This document shows, in pieces, positions 26,810-35,332 of a DNA stretch of 64,000 bases (positions are counted from its first letter, which is position 1; every line of letters begins with the position of its first letter). Below the pieces are notes generated by a model. The model searched no databases and was not told the DNA's origin. It saw only the letters and a program-made list of their open reading frames with translations. The position numbers and the translations under genes are program-made. The DNA is from Pelagibius sp050330205 (GTDB lineage Bacteria > Pseudomonadota > Alphaproteobacteria > Kiloniellales > Kiloniellaceae), in NCBI GenBank assembly GCA_050330205.1, contig JBHJOA010000005.1, forward strand, positions 53,194 to 117,193, written 5' to 3'.

Positions 26810-27421
26810 ATGAAACCAGCACCACGACGTAGAACGGAAATCGCCGCCGCGGTGGCGGTGCTCCTCCTTGCCACCGCCTGCGCCGGCGGGCGTTCGGGCA
26901 CCGTCTACCACAGCAACTTCACCGCCGGTTACGACCCGCAGAGCCTGGGCGCGGCGATGTCGCGCGCGCCGCTGCTGGTGGAGGCCTACGGCGGGCCGGC
27001 CCCCGAGGCGGGCGAGGACAGCCTGGCGCGAACCGTCGCCTTGGCGCTGCGCCGGCATGGCCCCTCGTGGCTGCCGCGCAATTATACGGACTCCGCCGAG
27101 GATGCCGGGCGAGCCCCCTATCGCCTGCGCGTCGTCTATGACACGCCGCGGTCCTTCGACCGCCAGCAGCTCTGCGGCGAGGCGTTGAGCGCAGAAGCCG
27201 TGGAAGCGGCGCGGCCCGCCGGCGCTGCCGCGGGCGATCATGTCGTCGCCGGCCTGTGCCGCGGCGCCACCCTGCTGGCGGTGGCCGAGGGTGCGCCGGC
27301 CACCGGCGCCGGGCCCGGCAGCGAGGCCTTCGCCGGCTTCATCGGCCTGCTGGGGCGCGAGGCCCTGCCGCGCCGCAACCCGGTGCTGGACGACGACTGT
27401 ATCTTCCGCCGCTGCGACTGA
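26810..27421 (+). CDS. Putative lipoprotein, unknown function
   Basis: 203 residues from the ATG at 26810, preceded by GGGAGG at proper spacing; an ATG at 26777 would add 11 residues. The N-terminus is MKPAPRRRTEIAAAVAVLLL and then ATACAGG, a signal peptide with a probable lipobox Cys (weak at the -3 position). The mature part has two or three Cys, one in RQQLCGE and a C-terminal pair in DDDCIFRRCD that could form a disulfide. I do not recognise the family. It is a probable envelope protein, located after the YkuD-like gene and convergent with the YggS gene. Confidence 0.6.
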   Translation: MKPAPRRRTEIAAAVAVLLLATACAGGRSGTVYHSNFTAGYDPQSLGAAMSRAPLLVEAYGGPAPEAGEDSLARTVALALRRHGPSWLPRNYTDSAEDAGRAPYRLRVVYDTPRSFDRQQLCGEALSAEAVEAARPAGAAAGDHVVAGLCRGATLLAVAEGAPATGAGPGSEAFAGFIGLLGREALPRRNPVLDDDCIFRRCD

Positions 27422-27439
27422 GCAGCCGCGGGCCCCATG

Positions 27440-28126
27440 TCAGGCCGGCGGCTGGCGAGTGCCGAAGATGCCGGTGCCGACGCGCACCAGGGTGGCGCCG
27501 AAGCGCACCGCCGTCTCGTAGTCGCCGCTCATCCCCATGGACAGGCCGGCAAGGCCGTTGCGCCGGGCGATCTCCCGCAGCAGGGCGAAGTGCAGTGCCG
27601 GCGCCTCGTCGAGCGGCGGGATGCACATCAGGCCCCTGACCGGCAGGCCGACGCCGCGGCACTCGGCGATGAAGGCATCGGCCTCGCCCGGCGCGATGCC
27701 GGCCTTCTGCGGCTCCTCGCCGGTGTTAACCTGGATGTAGCAGTCCGGCGCCACGCCCAGTTTCTGCGCTTCCTTGGCCAGCGCATGGGCGAGCTTCGGC
27801 CGGTCGAGCGTCTCGATGACGTCGAACAGCGCCAGCGCGTCCTTCACCTTGTTGGTCTGCAGCGGCCCGATGAGGTGCAGACGCAGCGCGGGGTGCGCCG
27901 CCTTCAGGGCCGGGAACTTGCCTTGCGCCTCCTGCACGCGGTTCTCGCCGAACACCGCCTGGCCGGCCGCCAGCGCCGCCTCGACGGCGGCGGGCGGATG
28001 GGTCTTGCTGACCGCCACCAGGGCGATCTCGCCGGCGTCGCGCCCGATCTCGGCGGCGGCCGCGGCGATCTTCGCGCGCACCTCGGCCAGCCTGACGGAG
28101 ATTTCGGCTGCGTAATCCTGTGTCAT
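27440..28126 (-). CDS. PLP homeostasis protein, YggS/ProSC family
   Basis: 228 residues from the ATG at 28126 (GGAGCGG upstream); a start at 28153 would add nine. A single TIM-barrel PLP-binding fold of the alanine-racemase N-terminal type. The PLP-binding Lys is in LVAVSKTHP, and FGENRVQEA, HLIGPLQTNK and MGMSGDYETAVRFGATLVRVGTGIFG are the classic family motifs. It has no known catalysis; it buffers pyridoxal phosphate. Two sulfotransferase genes lie just upstream on the same strand, without functional link. Confidence 0.95.
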   Translation of the reverse strand: MTQDYAAEISVRLAEVRAKIAAAAAEIGRDAGEIALVAVSKTHPPAAVEAALAAGQAVFGENRVQEAQGKFPALKAAHPALRLHLIGPLQTNKVKDALALFDVIETLDRPKLAHALAKEAQKLGVAPDCYIQVNTGEEPQKAGIAPGEADAFIAECRGVGLPVRGLMCIPPLDEAPALHFALLREIARRNGLAGLSMGMSGDYETAVRFGATLVRVGTGIFGTRQPPA

Positions 28127-28160
28127 GGTGATCCGCTCCCGGGGCCGTCGCACCGCCGCC

Positions 28161-28988
28161 TCAGAGATAGCCGTAGCGCTTCATCTGCGTGCCGTGGTCG
28201 CTTTCGATGCGCTTCGCCTGCTCCGGCGTCAGCTTTTCCTGCCAGCCGCCCGCGCGCCCGGAGCGAAAGAATCTTTCGCTGTGCAGCGAGCGCTCCACGA
28301 AGCCCTGCTCGGCCTCCATCGCCTGCAGCTGCTTGAAAGTCGAGAACTCCACGGCCCTGGCGATGCGGGCCGCGTCGGTCGCGATGCCGAAGTGGCGGGC
28401 GATGCGGCCGAACTGGTCCAGCGGATCGGCCAGCAGGTCCTCGTAACGCACCACGAAGATGCCGGGGTGATTCCACTTGGTCCAGGACTCGACGTGGTTC
28501 GACCAGCTGCTCTGCAGCTCGTGCACGATGGTGCCGGGCATCGGTGCACCGATCGCCAGGGGGTCGGCCATCATCTCGATCATCCCGTCGAGGGTCTTGC
28601 CGAAGTGGTCGGCGGCCGAGATCGCCACGTCGCGCGGGTCGCGGAGGATGTAGACCGCGCCGAAGGTGGCGGACATCGAAAAGATCGGATGCCCGCAGTC
28701 CTCGCCGAGATAGCTGTGGGTCTTCATCGGCACGACGTTCTTGTTGAGGCTCACCACGCGTTCCTGTGCCTTCACGCGCAGGGCGGCGATTTCGCGGGCG
28801 GGGAGGTCGGCGACCTTGCCTTCGACGAATGGCCGGAACCAGATCTCCGCCGGCTCGCTGGGGCAGACCTCGCCGATGCGCTTGAGGGGCAGCGGCGCGG
28901 GCGCGTCGAGGATCAGGTTGGCGAGGAAGGCGCGCATCCAGGTGTTGCCCGACTTCGGATAGGACGCCAGCCAGAGGATTCCGGGCAT
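28161..28988 (-). CDS. PAPS-dependent sulfotransferase, copy A
   Basis: 275 residues. The 5'-phosphosulfate loop is WLASYPKSGNTWMRAFL and the 3'-phosphate motif is YILRDPRDVAISAADHFG, so it should move sulfate from PAPS to an unknown acceptor. The catalytic His is likely in the MKTHSYLG segment. It is the downstream member of a tandem pair with the gene at 28992-29846; the N-termini are almost identical. It is cytosolic, with no signal or membrane segment. No PAPS-synthesis genes (cysDNC) are in the window. The C-terminus ends RYGYL. Confidence 0.88.
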   Translation of the reverse strand: MPGILWLASYPKSGNTWMRAFLANLILDAPAPLPLKRIGEVCPSEPAEIWFRPFVEGKVADLPAREIAALRVKAQERVVSLNKNVVPMKTHSYLGEDCGHPIFSMSATFGAVYILRDPRDVAISAADHFGKTLDGMIEMMADPLAIGAPMPGTIVHELQSSWSNHVESWTKWNHPGIFVVRYEDLLADPLDQFGRIARHFGIATDAARIARAVEFSTFKQLQAMEAEQGFVERSLHSERFFRSGRAGGWQEKLTPEQAKRIESDHGTQMKRYGYL

Positions 28989-28991
28989 GAG

Positions 28992-29846
28992 TCAGGATGC
29001 CTTTTGCCTGTCGGCGGGCGGCAGGTAGCCGAAGCGGCGCATCTGCTCGGCATGCGCTCGCTCGATGGCGGCGGCCTGTGCGGGCGTCAGGGTGTCGCGC
29101 CAGCCGCCGGCGCACCCGGAGCGGAAGAAGCGCTGGCTGTGCACCGACTTCTCGATGAAGCCGCTCTCCGCCTCCTGCTTCTGCAGTGTCTTGAAGGAGG
29201 AGAACTCCACAGCGCGGCGGATGCGCGCGTCGTCCTGGGTGATGCCCAGCTTGCGCGCGACCATGCCGAGCTGGCCGAGGGCGTCGGCGAGCATGTCCTC
29301 ATAGCGCAGCACGAGGATCGGGCTGTGCTTCCAGCGCAGCCAGGAACGTACATGGTCGGACCAGCCGCCCATCAGTTCGTGCACGGTGTTGCCGGCCATG
29401 CCGCGCCCGCGCGAAGTCTTGTCCGCCATCATCTCGATGGCCTGGGCGATGGTCAGGCCGTAGTGGTCGGCGGCCGAGATCGCCACGTCGCGCGGATCGC
29501 GCACGATGTAGATGACGCCGACCGAGGCCTTCACCGAGATCGTCGGATAGCCGTGGTCCTTGCCGTAGAGGCTGTGCGTCTTCATCGGCATGACGTTTTT
29601 GTTGAGGCTGACGGCGCGCTCCTGCGCCTTCACCCGCAGGGCTGCGATGCGCTTCTCGCTCAACTCGCGCACCGGCTTGGAGGTCAGCGGCTTGAACCAG
29701 ACCTCGTTGGGCTCGCTGGAGCAGACCTCGTTGATGCGCTTCAGCGGCAGCGGCTCGGGCTCGTCGAGGATGAGGTTGGCGAGAAACGCCCGCATCCAGG
29801 TGTTGCCGGACTTCGGGTAGGAGGCGAGCCAGAGAATGCCGGGCAT
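28992..29846 (-). CDS. PAPS-dependent sulfotransferase, copy B
   Basis: 284 residues from the ATG at 29846, chosen because it gives the same MPGILWLASYPKSGN start as its tandem paralogue; a start at 29870 would add eight. Motifs are ASYPKSGNTWMRAFL (PAPS 5' loop) and YIVRDPRDVAISAADHYG (3' loop). The two genes are 3 nt apart and probably came from a tandem duplication, with divergence concentrated in the C-terminal third. Possible acceptors include sugars or lipids; the porin downstream on the other strand is a neighbour, not evidence. Transcription is away from the porin gene. Confidence 0.88.
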   Translation of the reverse strand: MPGILWLASYPKSGNTWMRAFLANLILDEPEPLPLKRINEVCSSEPNEVWFKPLTSKPVRELSEKRIAALRVKAQERAVSLNKNVMPMKTHSLYGKDHGYPTISVKASVGVIYIVRDPRDVAISAADHYGLTIAQAIEMMADKTSRGRGMAGNTVHELMGGWSDHVRSWLRWKHSPILVLRYEDMLADALGQLGMVARKLGITQDDARIRRAVEFSSFKTLQKQEAESGFIEKSVHSQRFFRSGCAGGWRDTLTPAQAAAIERAHAEQMRRFGYLPPADRQKAS

Positions 29847-30257
29847 GTGGGCTGCTGGAATCCGAAGCAAGGGTCGATACCGGCGCGGGCCGCCGTCTGT
29901 CCGCTATGGCCGCGCCGACATCCCTCTAGGCAAATGCGCCCAGTCATGCAAGGCCGGCATGCAAGGCCGGCGAAGCCGAAGGTTAACGGGTCGTTTAAAT
30001 TATACACGGGTAAGGCGAGCGATAGAATGAACCAATCCTATGGCGAGTGCAATTGAGCTGACTCGTGATTGCAGCCGCCACCGTGAAGTGCTTGGCGTCG
30101 CGGCGAAAAGCCCTCCTGTTGCCGTGAGAACACAGTGTGTCGGAAAAACAACTTAACACCCCTGCCGACCCTTGCGAAGCGCCGCGGGTCCTAGTACGAA
30201 CAGTCCATCCCGTGGCTTGGGGTACCCACAATAGACACCGTATTTGGAGCTTTTCGG
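29847..30257. other. 411-bp divergent intergenic region before the porin
   Basis: It separates the sulfotransferases (minus) from the porin (plus). The right part is unusually AT-rich for this genome around 29990-30010 (GTTTAAATTATACA) and likely holds the porin promoter. TGCAAT (30048-30053) and ATTGCA (30068-30073) form an inverted repeat. A perfect 13-bp tandem repeat lies at 29946-29971. A GGAGC ribosome site precedes the porin ATG. I see no small gene in it. Confidence 0.5.
29946..29971. repeat. Perfect 13-bp tandem repeat
   Basis: ATGCAAGGCCGGC occurs twice in direct succession (29946-29958 and 29959-29971) in the gap upstream of the porin. Two copies only. It may be a binding site pair or replication slippage. 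Confidence 0.8.
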
Positions 30258-31340
30258 ATGAAAAACGTATTGATGGCTAGCAGCGCCATTGTCGGGGCCG
30301 CGGTCCTGGTGGCCAGCCCTGCTGCCGCACAGGAGCTGAAGCTCTCCGCGTTCCAGCAGTTCATGGTTTCCGCCGGCGATGCCGACAAGAGCGTCGGTGG
30401 TGACTCTTCGGATCGTGGTTTCGGCTTCGCGACCAACACCGAAATCCACGTCACCGGCACGATCATGGCCGACAACGGCATCACCTTCGGCTTCCGCGTG
30501 GAGCTCGAGGCTGACGCGGGGTCGACCAACAACGTCGACGAGAACAGCATCTGGGCCCAGGGCAGCTTCGGTAAGCTCGAGTTCGGCAACAACGACGGCG
30601 CCGAAGACTTCATGATGGTCAACGGCTCGAACTCGGGCGTCGACTACGGCGGCGTCGGCAACCCGACCTCGAACTTCCTGAGCAGCGCCTTCGCCGGTGC
30701 GGCCCGCACCTCGGTCGACTTCCGTGGCGGCGTTGACTCCTCGGACGCGACGAAGATCACCTACACCACGCCGAACTTCAACGGCTTCAGCGCCGGCATC
30801 AGCTACACGCCGGACACCTCGCACGACGGCGCGGGCAACAGCTTCAACGACGCTGACTCGACCGGTATCCACGACCACGTCGGTCTCGGCCTGAAGTACT
30901 CCGGCGAGTTCAACGGCGTCGGCCTCGACCTCGCCCTGGTCGGTGCCTTCGGCCACGCTGATGGCGAGCCGGAAGACACCGCCTATGGTATCGGCGGCGG
31001 CATGGCGGTCAGCTTCTCCGGCTTCACCATTGCGGCCGGTGTCGTCTGGGACGACAAGGACGGCGGCAGCGACGGCAGCGGCAACGCCACCGGCGAAGGC
31101 TGGGCGGTCGACCTCGGTATCGGCTACGGCGCCGGTCCGTGGAACTTCTCGATCAACGGCATCTACTCCGATGACGACGATACCGGTGACGAGTTGCTCG
31201 GTGGCTCTGCCAACGTCGGCTACAACCTCGCCCCGGGTGTCAGCGTCTTCGTCACCGGCTATGTCGGCAGCGAAGATCTCGGCAGCGGCGGCGACAACGA
31301 CATCGTCGCGATCACCAGCGGCCTGAAGGTTTCCTTCTAA
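30258..31340 (+). CDS. Outer-membrane porin
   Basis: 360 residues with a signal peptide (MKNVLMASSAIVGAAVLVAS, probable cleavage after Ala24) and a mature part made of alternating beta strands, acidic (many Asp/Gly/Asn) and ending in Phe (SGLKVSF), the outer-membrane sorting residue. Motifs GFGFATNTEIHVTG, NNVDENSIWAQGSFGKLEFGNNDGAED and the long Asp/Gly loops match Gram-negative general porins (Porin_4 type) of alphaproteobacteria. Codon use is visibly more biased to preferred codons than in its neighbours, as for a highly expressed gene. It is a monocistron with its own terminator. Size selectivity cannot be judged. Confidence 0.9.
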   Translation: MKNVLMASSAIVGAAVLVASPAAAQELKLSAFQQFMVSAGDADKSVGGDSSDRGFGFATNTEIHVTGTIMADNGITFGFRVELEADAGSTNNVDENSIWAQGSFGKLEFGNNDGAEDFMMVNGSNSGVDYGGVGNPTSNFLSSAFAGAARTSVDFRGGVDSSDATKITYTTPNFNGFSAGISYTPDTSHDGAGNSFNDADSTGIHDHVGLGLKYSGEFNGVGLDLALVGAFGHADGEPEDTAYGIGGGMAVSFSGFTIAAGVVWDDKDGGSDGSGNATGEGWAVDLGIGYGAGPWNFSINGIYSDDDDTGDELLGGSANVGYNLAPGVSVFVTGYVGSEDLGSGGDNDIVAITSGLKVSF

Positions 31341-31370
31341 GCCGGATCGCGCGACTTCGGTCGTTTGAGG

Positions 31371-31400
31371 GGGCGGCACCTTCGGGTGCCGCCCTTTTTC
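31371..31400 (+). terminator. Rho-independent terminator of the porin gene
   Basis: A perfect 10-bp stem, GGGCGGCACC (31371-31380) and GGTGCCGCCC (31385-31394), with a TTCG tetraloop and a run of five T directly after. It lies 30 nt past the porin stop. It is one of the clearest intrinsic terminators in the window and fits a highly expressed monocistronic gene. Confidence 0.95.
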
Positions 31401-31570
31401 TATGCCGCGTTCCCGGCCCCGCGGACAGGGGTGGGCCAGCCGGCCTTCCCCATTTCTTTTTTGCCCGCCCCAGGGCCCTATGATATCTACTCCGCAGGCA
31501 ATCCTGGGCGGTTGCCGGTCCGGCCCGGCCGGAGCGGTACCGCCTGCAGCACGCAGGGACGCGGGAAGCG

Positions 31571-32131
31571 ATGACACGAACGGCCTCCGGGGCGATCATT
31601 GGCAGGAACACGGTCGGCCGCTGGCTGGCGCTGGTGCTGGCCCTGGGCCTTTTGCCGGCCCTGGGCGCCTGCGGCGGCGAGGCCGTGTACCCGGACGAGC
31701 TCGAGGAGCGTTACGCCCAGACCGGCGGCTCGATCCTCGGAGGCAGCGGCGGCATCGGCCTCGGCGGCGAGGACCGGCCGGAGGCCGGCAGCGGCGGCGA
31801 CGGCGGCATCGGCGTCAATTCCTACCTGTGGCGCGCCTCGCTGGACACCGTCTCCTTCATGCCGCTGGCCTCGGCCGATCCCTTCGGCGGCGTCATCATC
31901 ACCGACTGGTACTCGCCGCCCCAGGCCACCAACGAGCGCTTCAAGCTGAACGTCTACATCCTCGGCCGCGACCTGCGCGCCGACGGCGTGCGCGCTTCGA
32001 TTTTCCGCCAGCTGCTCGACCCGCGCACCGGCAACTGGGTGGACGCCTCGGTCGAGCCGCAGACCCAGACCGACGTGGAGAACGCCATCCTCACCCGCGC
32101 GCGCGAGTTGCGCATCGCCTCCATCCAGTAA
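31571..32131 (+). CDS. DUF3576 lipoprotein
   Basis: 186 residues with a lipoprotein signal peptide: Arg-rich start, hydrophobic core and lipobox near residue 34 (PALGACGG). A Gly-rich linker (GGSILGGSGGIGLGG) leads to a compact C-terminal domain, NSYLWRASLDTVSFMPLASADPFGGVIITDWY, which is the DUF3576 signature found in alphaproteobacteria. It sits just upstream of leuS, as in relatives. The function is unknown; an envelope role at the outer membrane is likely. The ATG at 31571 follows a pyrimidine-rich region with ACGCGGGAAGCG. Confidence 0.85.
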   Translation: MTRTASGAIIGRNTVGRWLALVLALGLLPALGACGGEAVYPDELEERYAQTGGSILGGSGGIGLGGEDRPEAGSGGDGGIGVNSYLWRASLDTVSFMPLASADPFGGVIITDWYSPPQATNERFKLNVYILGRDLRADGVRASIFRQLLDPRTGNWVDASVEPQTQTDVENAILTRARELRIASIQ

Positions 32132-32235
32132 CGCCGGCGGCGCCCCGCCGGCCGGCGCCGGAAGTCTTGCCACGCCTGGCCAGGGTTCCCGCGCGGCGGA
32201 GCGGCGCCCGCGGCCGCCGCTGCTAGAGCCCCGAG

Positions 32236-34812
32236 ATGACCCGTTACAACGCCAAGGAAACCGAGCAGAAGTGGCAGCGGCGCTGGGCCGGGGCCGGCTG
32301 CTTTGCCGTGCGCGAGGACGGCGGCCGCGACAAGTACTATGTGCTGGAGATGTTCCCCTACCCCTCGGGGAAGATCCACATGGGCCATGTGCGCAACTAC
32401 ACCATCGGGGACGTGGTGGCGCGCTACAAGCGGGCCAAGGGCTTCAACGTGCTGCACCCCATGGGCTGGGACGCCTTCGGCCTGCCGGCCGAGAACGCGG
32501 CCATGGAGCGCGGCATCCACCCGGCGAGCTGGACCTACGACAACATCGCCGCCATGCGCGGCCAGTTGCAGCTGATGGGCCTGTCGATCGACTGGGACCG
32601 CGAGATCGCCACCTGCCATCCCGGCTACTACGCGCACCAGCAGCGCCTGTTCGTCGAGATGATGGAAAAAGGCCTGGTCTACCGCAAGGAATCCTCGGTC
32701 AACTGGGACCCGGTCGACCAGACCGTGCTGGCCAACGAGCAGGTCATCGACGGCAAGGGCTGGCGCTCCGGCGCCCCGATCGAGCGTCGCAAGCTGTCGC
32801 AGTGGTTTTTCCGCATCACCGCCTATGCCGACGAACTGCTGGCCGCCCTCGACGGCCTGGAGCGCTGGCCGGAAAAGGTGCGCCTGATGCAGCGCAACTG
32901 GATCGGCCGCTCCGAAGGTGCCACCATCCGTTTCCGCATCGAGGGGCGCCGGGAAGGCGACAACGACCGCCTGACGGTTTTCACCACGCGGCCGGACACG
33001 CTGTTCGGCGCGTCGTTCTGCGCCGTCGCAGCCAACCATCCCCTGGCCACCGAAATCGCCGCTGGCGACCCCGCCGCCGCCACCTTCGTCGCCGAGTGCA
33101 ACCGCCTCGGCACCAGCGAGGAAGCCATCGAGACGGCGGAGAAGCAGGGCTACGATACCGGCCTGACGGTGCGGCACCCCTTCCTGCCGGACGTCACACT
33201 GCCGGTCTACATCGCCAACTTCGTTCTGATGGAGTACGGCAGCGGCGCCATCTTCGGCTGCCCGGCCCACGACCAGCGCGACCTCGACTTCGCCCGCAAG
33301 TACGGCCTGCCGGTGGTCCCCGTGGTGCTGCCGCCCGATGCCGACCCCACCACCTACCAGATCGGCGACGAGGCCTTCACCGGCGACGGCCGCGCGTTCA
33401 ATTCGGATTTCCTCGACGGCCTGGCGGTCGACGCGGCCAAGCGGGCGGCCATCGAGCGCCTGGAGGCTCAGGGCGACGGCGAAGGCACCGTGCAGTACCG
33501 ACTGCGCGACTGGGGCATCTCGCGGCAGCGGTACTGGGGCTGCCCGATCCCGGTCGTCCACTGCGCCGCCTGCGGCCCGCAGCCGGTGCCGGCCGCCGAC
33601 CTGCCGGTCGTGCTGCCCGACGACGTCGCCTTCGACCGCCCGGGCAATCCGCTGGCGCACCATCCGACCTGGAAGCAGACGACCTGCCCGAGCTGCGGCG
33701 GCGCGGCCGAGCGCGACACCGACACCATGGACACCTTCGTCGATTCCTCCTGGTACTTCGCGCGCTTCTGCAGCCCGCGCGCGGCCGCGGCGATGGACCG
33801 CGCGGCGGTCGACTACTGGCTGCCGGTGGACCAGTACATCGGCGGCATCGAGCACGCCATCCTGCACCTGCTCTACGCGCGGTTCTTCACCCGCGCACTG
33901 AAGGAATTGGGCTATGTCGGCGTCGCCGAGCCCTTCGCCGGCCTGTTCACCCAGGGCATGGTCTGCCACGAGACCTACCGCGACACCGACGGCAAGTGGC
34001 TGTTTCCGGAGCAGGTGGAGAAACTGCCCGAGGGCGGCGCACGCCTCGTCGACGGCGGCGCGCCGGTTGCGGTCGGCCGCGCCGAGAAAATGAGCAAGTC
34101 GAAGCGCAACGTCGTCGACCCCGAGGCCATCATCGACACCTTCGGCGCCGACACGGCACGCTGGTTCATGCTGTCGGATTCGCCGCCCGAGCGCGACATG
34201 GAGTGGACCGACGCCGGCGTCGAGGGCGCCTGGCGCTTTACCCAGCGCCTGTGGCGCCTGGTCGAAGAGAATCTCGAGACCCTGCCGGCCCCCGGCGCGC
34301 CGCCGCCGGGCGAGCTGTCGCCGGCCGCTGTCGAGCTGCGCCGCAGCGTCCACAAGACGGTGGCCGCCTGCGGCGAGGATCTCGAACAGTTCCGCTTCAA
34401 CCGCGCGGTGGCGCGCATCTATGAACTGGCCAACGCGCTGGCGGGCTTTGCGGCCGGCGACGCCGGCGCGCGCTGGGCCCTTCGCGAGGGGTTGGACCTG
34501 CTGGTGCGCCTGCTGGGGCCGATGATGCCGCATCTGGCGGAAGAACTCTGGGAGCGGCTCGGCCACGACGGCCTGCTGGTCGACCAGCCCTGGCCGGCGG
34601 CTGACCCCGCGCTGGTCAGCGACGCGACCGCCGTTCTCGCGGTGCAGGTGAACGGCAAGAAGCGTGCTACCATCTCGCTGGCCGTCGACGCCGGCGACGA
34701 GGAGGCCACGGCGGTCGCGCTGGCGGAGCCGGCGGTGCAGCGGGCGATGGACGGCAAAGCGGCGCGCAAGGTCATCGTGGTGAGGAACCGGATTGTCAAT
34801 GTCGTGGTCTAG
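32236..34812 (+). CDS. leuS: Leucyl-tRNA synthetase
   Basis: 858 residues, the normal bacterial length. The class I signature HMGH is at residues 48-51 (PYPSGKIHMGHVRNY), and KMSKS is near residue 617 (AEKMSKSKRNVVDPEAI). The CP1 editing domain is present between them, with FTTRPDTLFGASF and the editing-site region GTSEEAIETA, so mischarged tRNA can be hydrolysed. The zinc-like cluster C-x2-C is seen in HCAACGPQ and TTCPSCGG. It charges tRNA-Leu. The 3' end overlaps lptE by 14 nt, an arrangement common in alphaproteobacteria (leuS-lptE-holA). Confidence 0.98.
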   Translation: MTRYNAKETEQKWQRRWAGAGCFAVREDGGRDKYYVLEMFPYPSGKIHMGHVRNYTIGDVVARYKRAKGFNVLHPMGWDAFGLPAENAAMERGIHPASWTYDNIAAMRGQLQLMGLSIDWDREIATCHPGYYAHQQRLFVEMMEKGLVYRKESSVNWDPVDQTVLANEQVIDGKGWRSGAPIERRKLSQWFFRITAYADELLAALDGLERWPEKVRLMQRNWIGRSEGATIRFRIEGRREGDNDRLTVFTTRPDTLFGASFCAVAANHPLATEIAAGDPAAATFVAECNRLGTSEEAIETAEKQGYDTGLTVRHPFLPDVTLPVYIANFVLMEYGSGAIFGCPAHDQRDLDFARKYGLPVVPVVLPPDADPTTYQIGDEAFTGDGRAFNSDFLDGLAVDAAKRAAIERLEAQGDGEGTVQYRLRDWGISRQRYWGCPIPVVHCAACGPQPVPAADLPVVLPDDVAFDRPGNPLAHHPTWKQTTCPSCGGAAERDTDTMDTFVDSSWYFARFCSPRAAAAMDRAAVDYWLPVDQYIGGIEHAILHLLYARFFTRALKELGYVGVAEPFAGLFTQGMVCHETYRDTDGKWLFPEQVEKLPEGGARLVDGGAPVAVGRAEKMSKSKRNVVDPEAIIDTFGADTARWFMLSDSPPERDMEWTDAGVEGAWRFTQRLWRLVEENLETLPAPGAPPPGELSPAAVELRRSVHKTVAACGEDLEQFRFNRAVARIYELANALAGFAAGDAGARWALREGLDLLVRLLGPMMPHLAEELWERLGHDGLLVDQPWPAADPALVSDATAVLAVQVNGKKRATISLAVDAGDEEATAVALAEPAVQRAMDGKAARKVIVVRNRIVNVVV

Positions 34813-35314
34813 ACGCAACCTCTGCCGCGCGTTCGGCATGGCGGCGGCGTTGCCGCTGAGTGGCCTTTCCGGCTGCGGCTTCCGGCCGCTCTACGGCAAC
34901 GGCGACGACCATGACGTGGTCGCCGATCTGGCCTCGGTGCGGGTCGATCCGCTGCGCGACCGCGTCGGCCAGCAGATGCACAACTTTCTGCGCGACCGGC
35001 TGAACCCGGACGGTCAACCCGTTTCGCCGGAGTACCGCCTGCGGGTCGACCTGCGGGAGACGCGCAGCGAACTGGGCGTGCGCCGCGACGAAACGGCGAC
35101 CCGCGCCAACCTGCAGGTGGTGGCCGATTTCTCACTGCTGCGCTACGACGGCAACGCGTCGCTGCTCGCCGGACGCTCGTCTTCCACCACCAGCTACGAC
35201 ATCCTGACCAATCCCTTCGCCACCACGGTGTCGGAAGACGACGCGCGCGAGCGGGCCCTGCGAGAGGTCGCCGACGACATCCGCACGCGCCTGGCGCTGT
35301 TCTTCTCGCGCTAG
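34799..35314 (+). CDS. lptE: LPS-assembly lipoprotein LptE
   Basis: 171 residues from the ATG at 34799, inside the end of leuS. The N-terminus MSWSRRNLCRAFGM plus a hydrophobic run leads to the lipobox LSGCGFRPLYG; Cys-Gly-Phe-Arg-Pro-Leu-Tyr is the hallmark of alphaproteobacterial LptE. It forms the outer-membrane plug for LptD and helps insert lipopolysaccharide. The rest is a short alpha/beta domain (VDLRETRSELGVR, VVADFSLLRYDG). It is translated between leuS and holA, 18 nt before holA. LptD is not in the window. Confidence 0.92.
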   Translation: MSWSRRNLCRAFGMAAALPLSGLSGCGFRPLYGNGDDHDVVADLASVRVDPLRDRVGQQMHNFLRDRLNPDGQPVSPEYRLRVDLRETRSELGVRRDETATRANLQVVADFSLLRYDGNASLLAGRSSSTTSYDILTNPFATTVSEDDARERALREVADDIRTRLALFFSR

Positions 35315-35332
35315 GCGGATCAAGGTCGCGCG

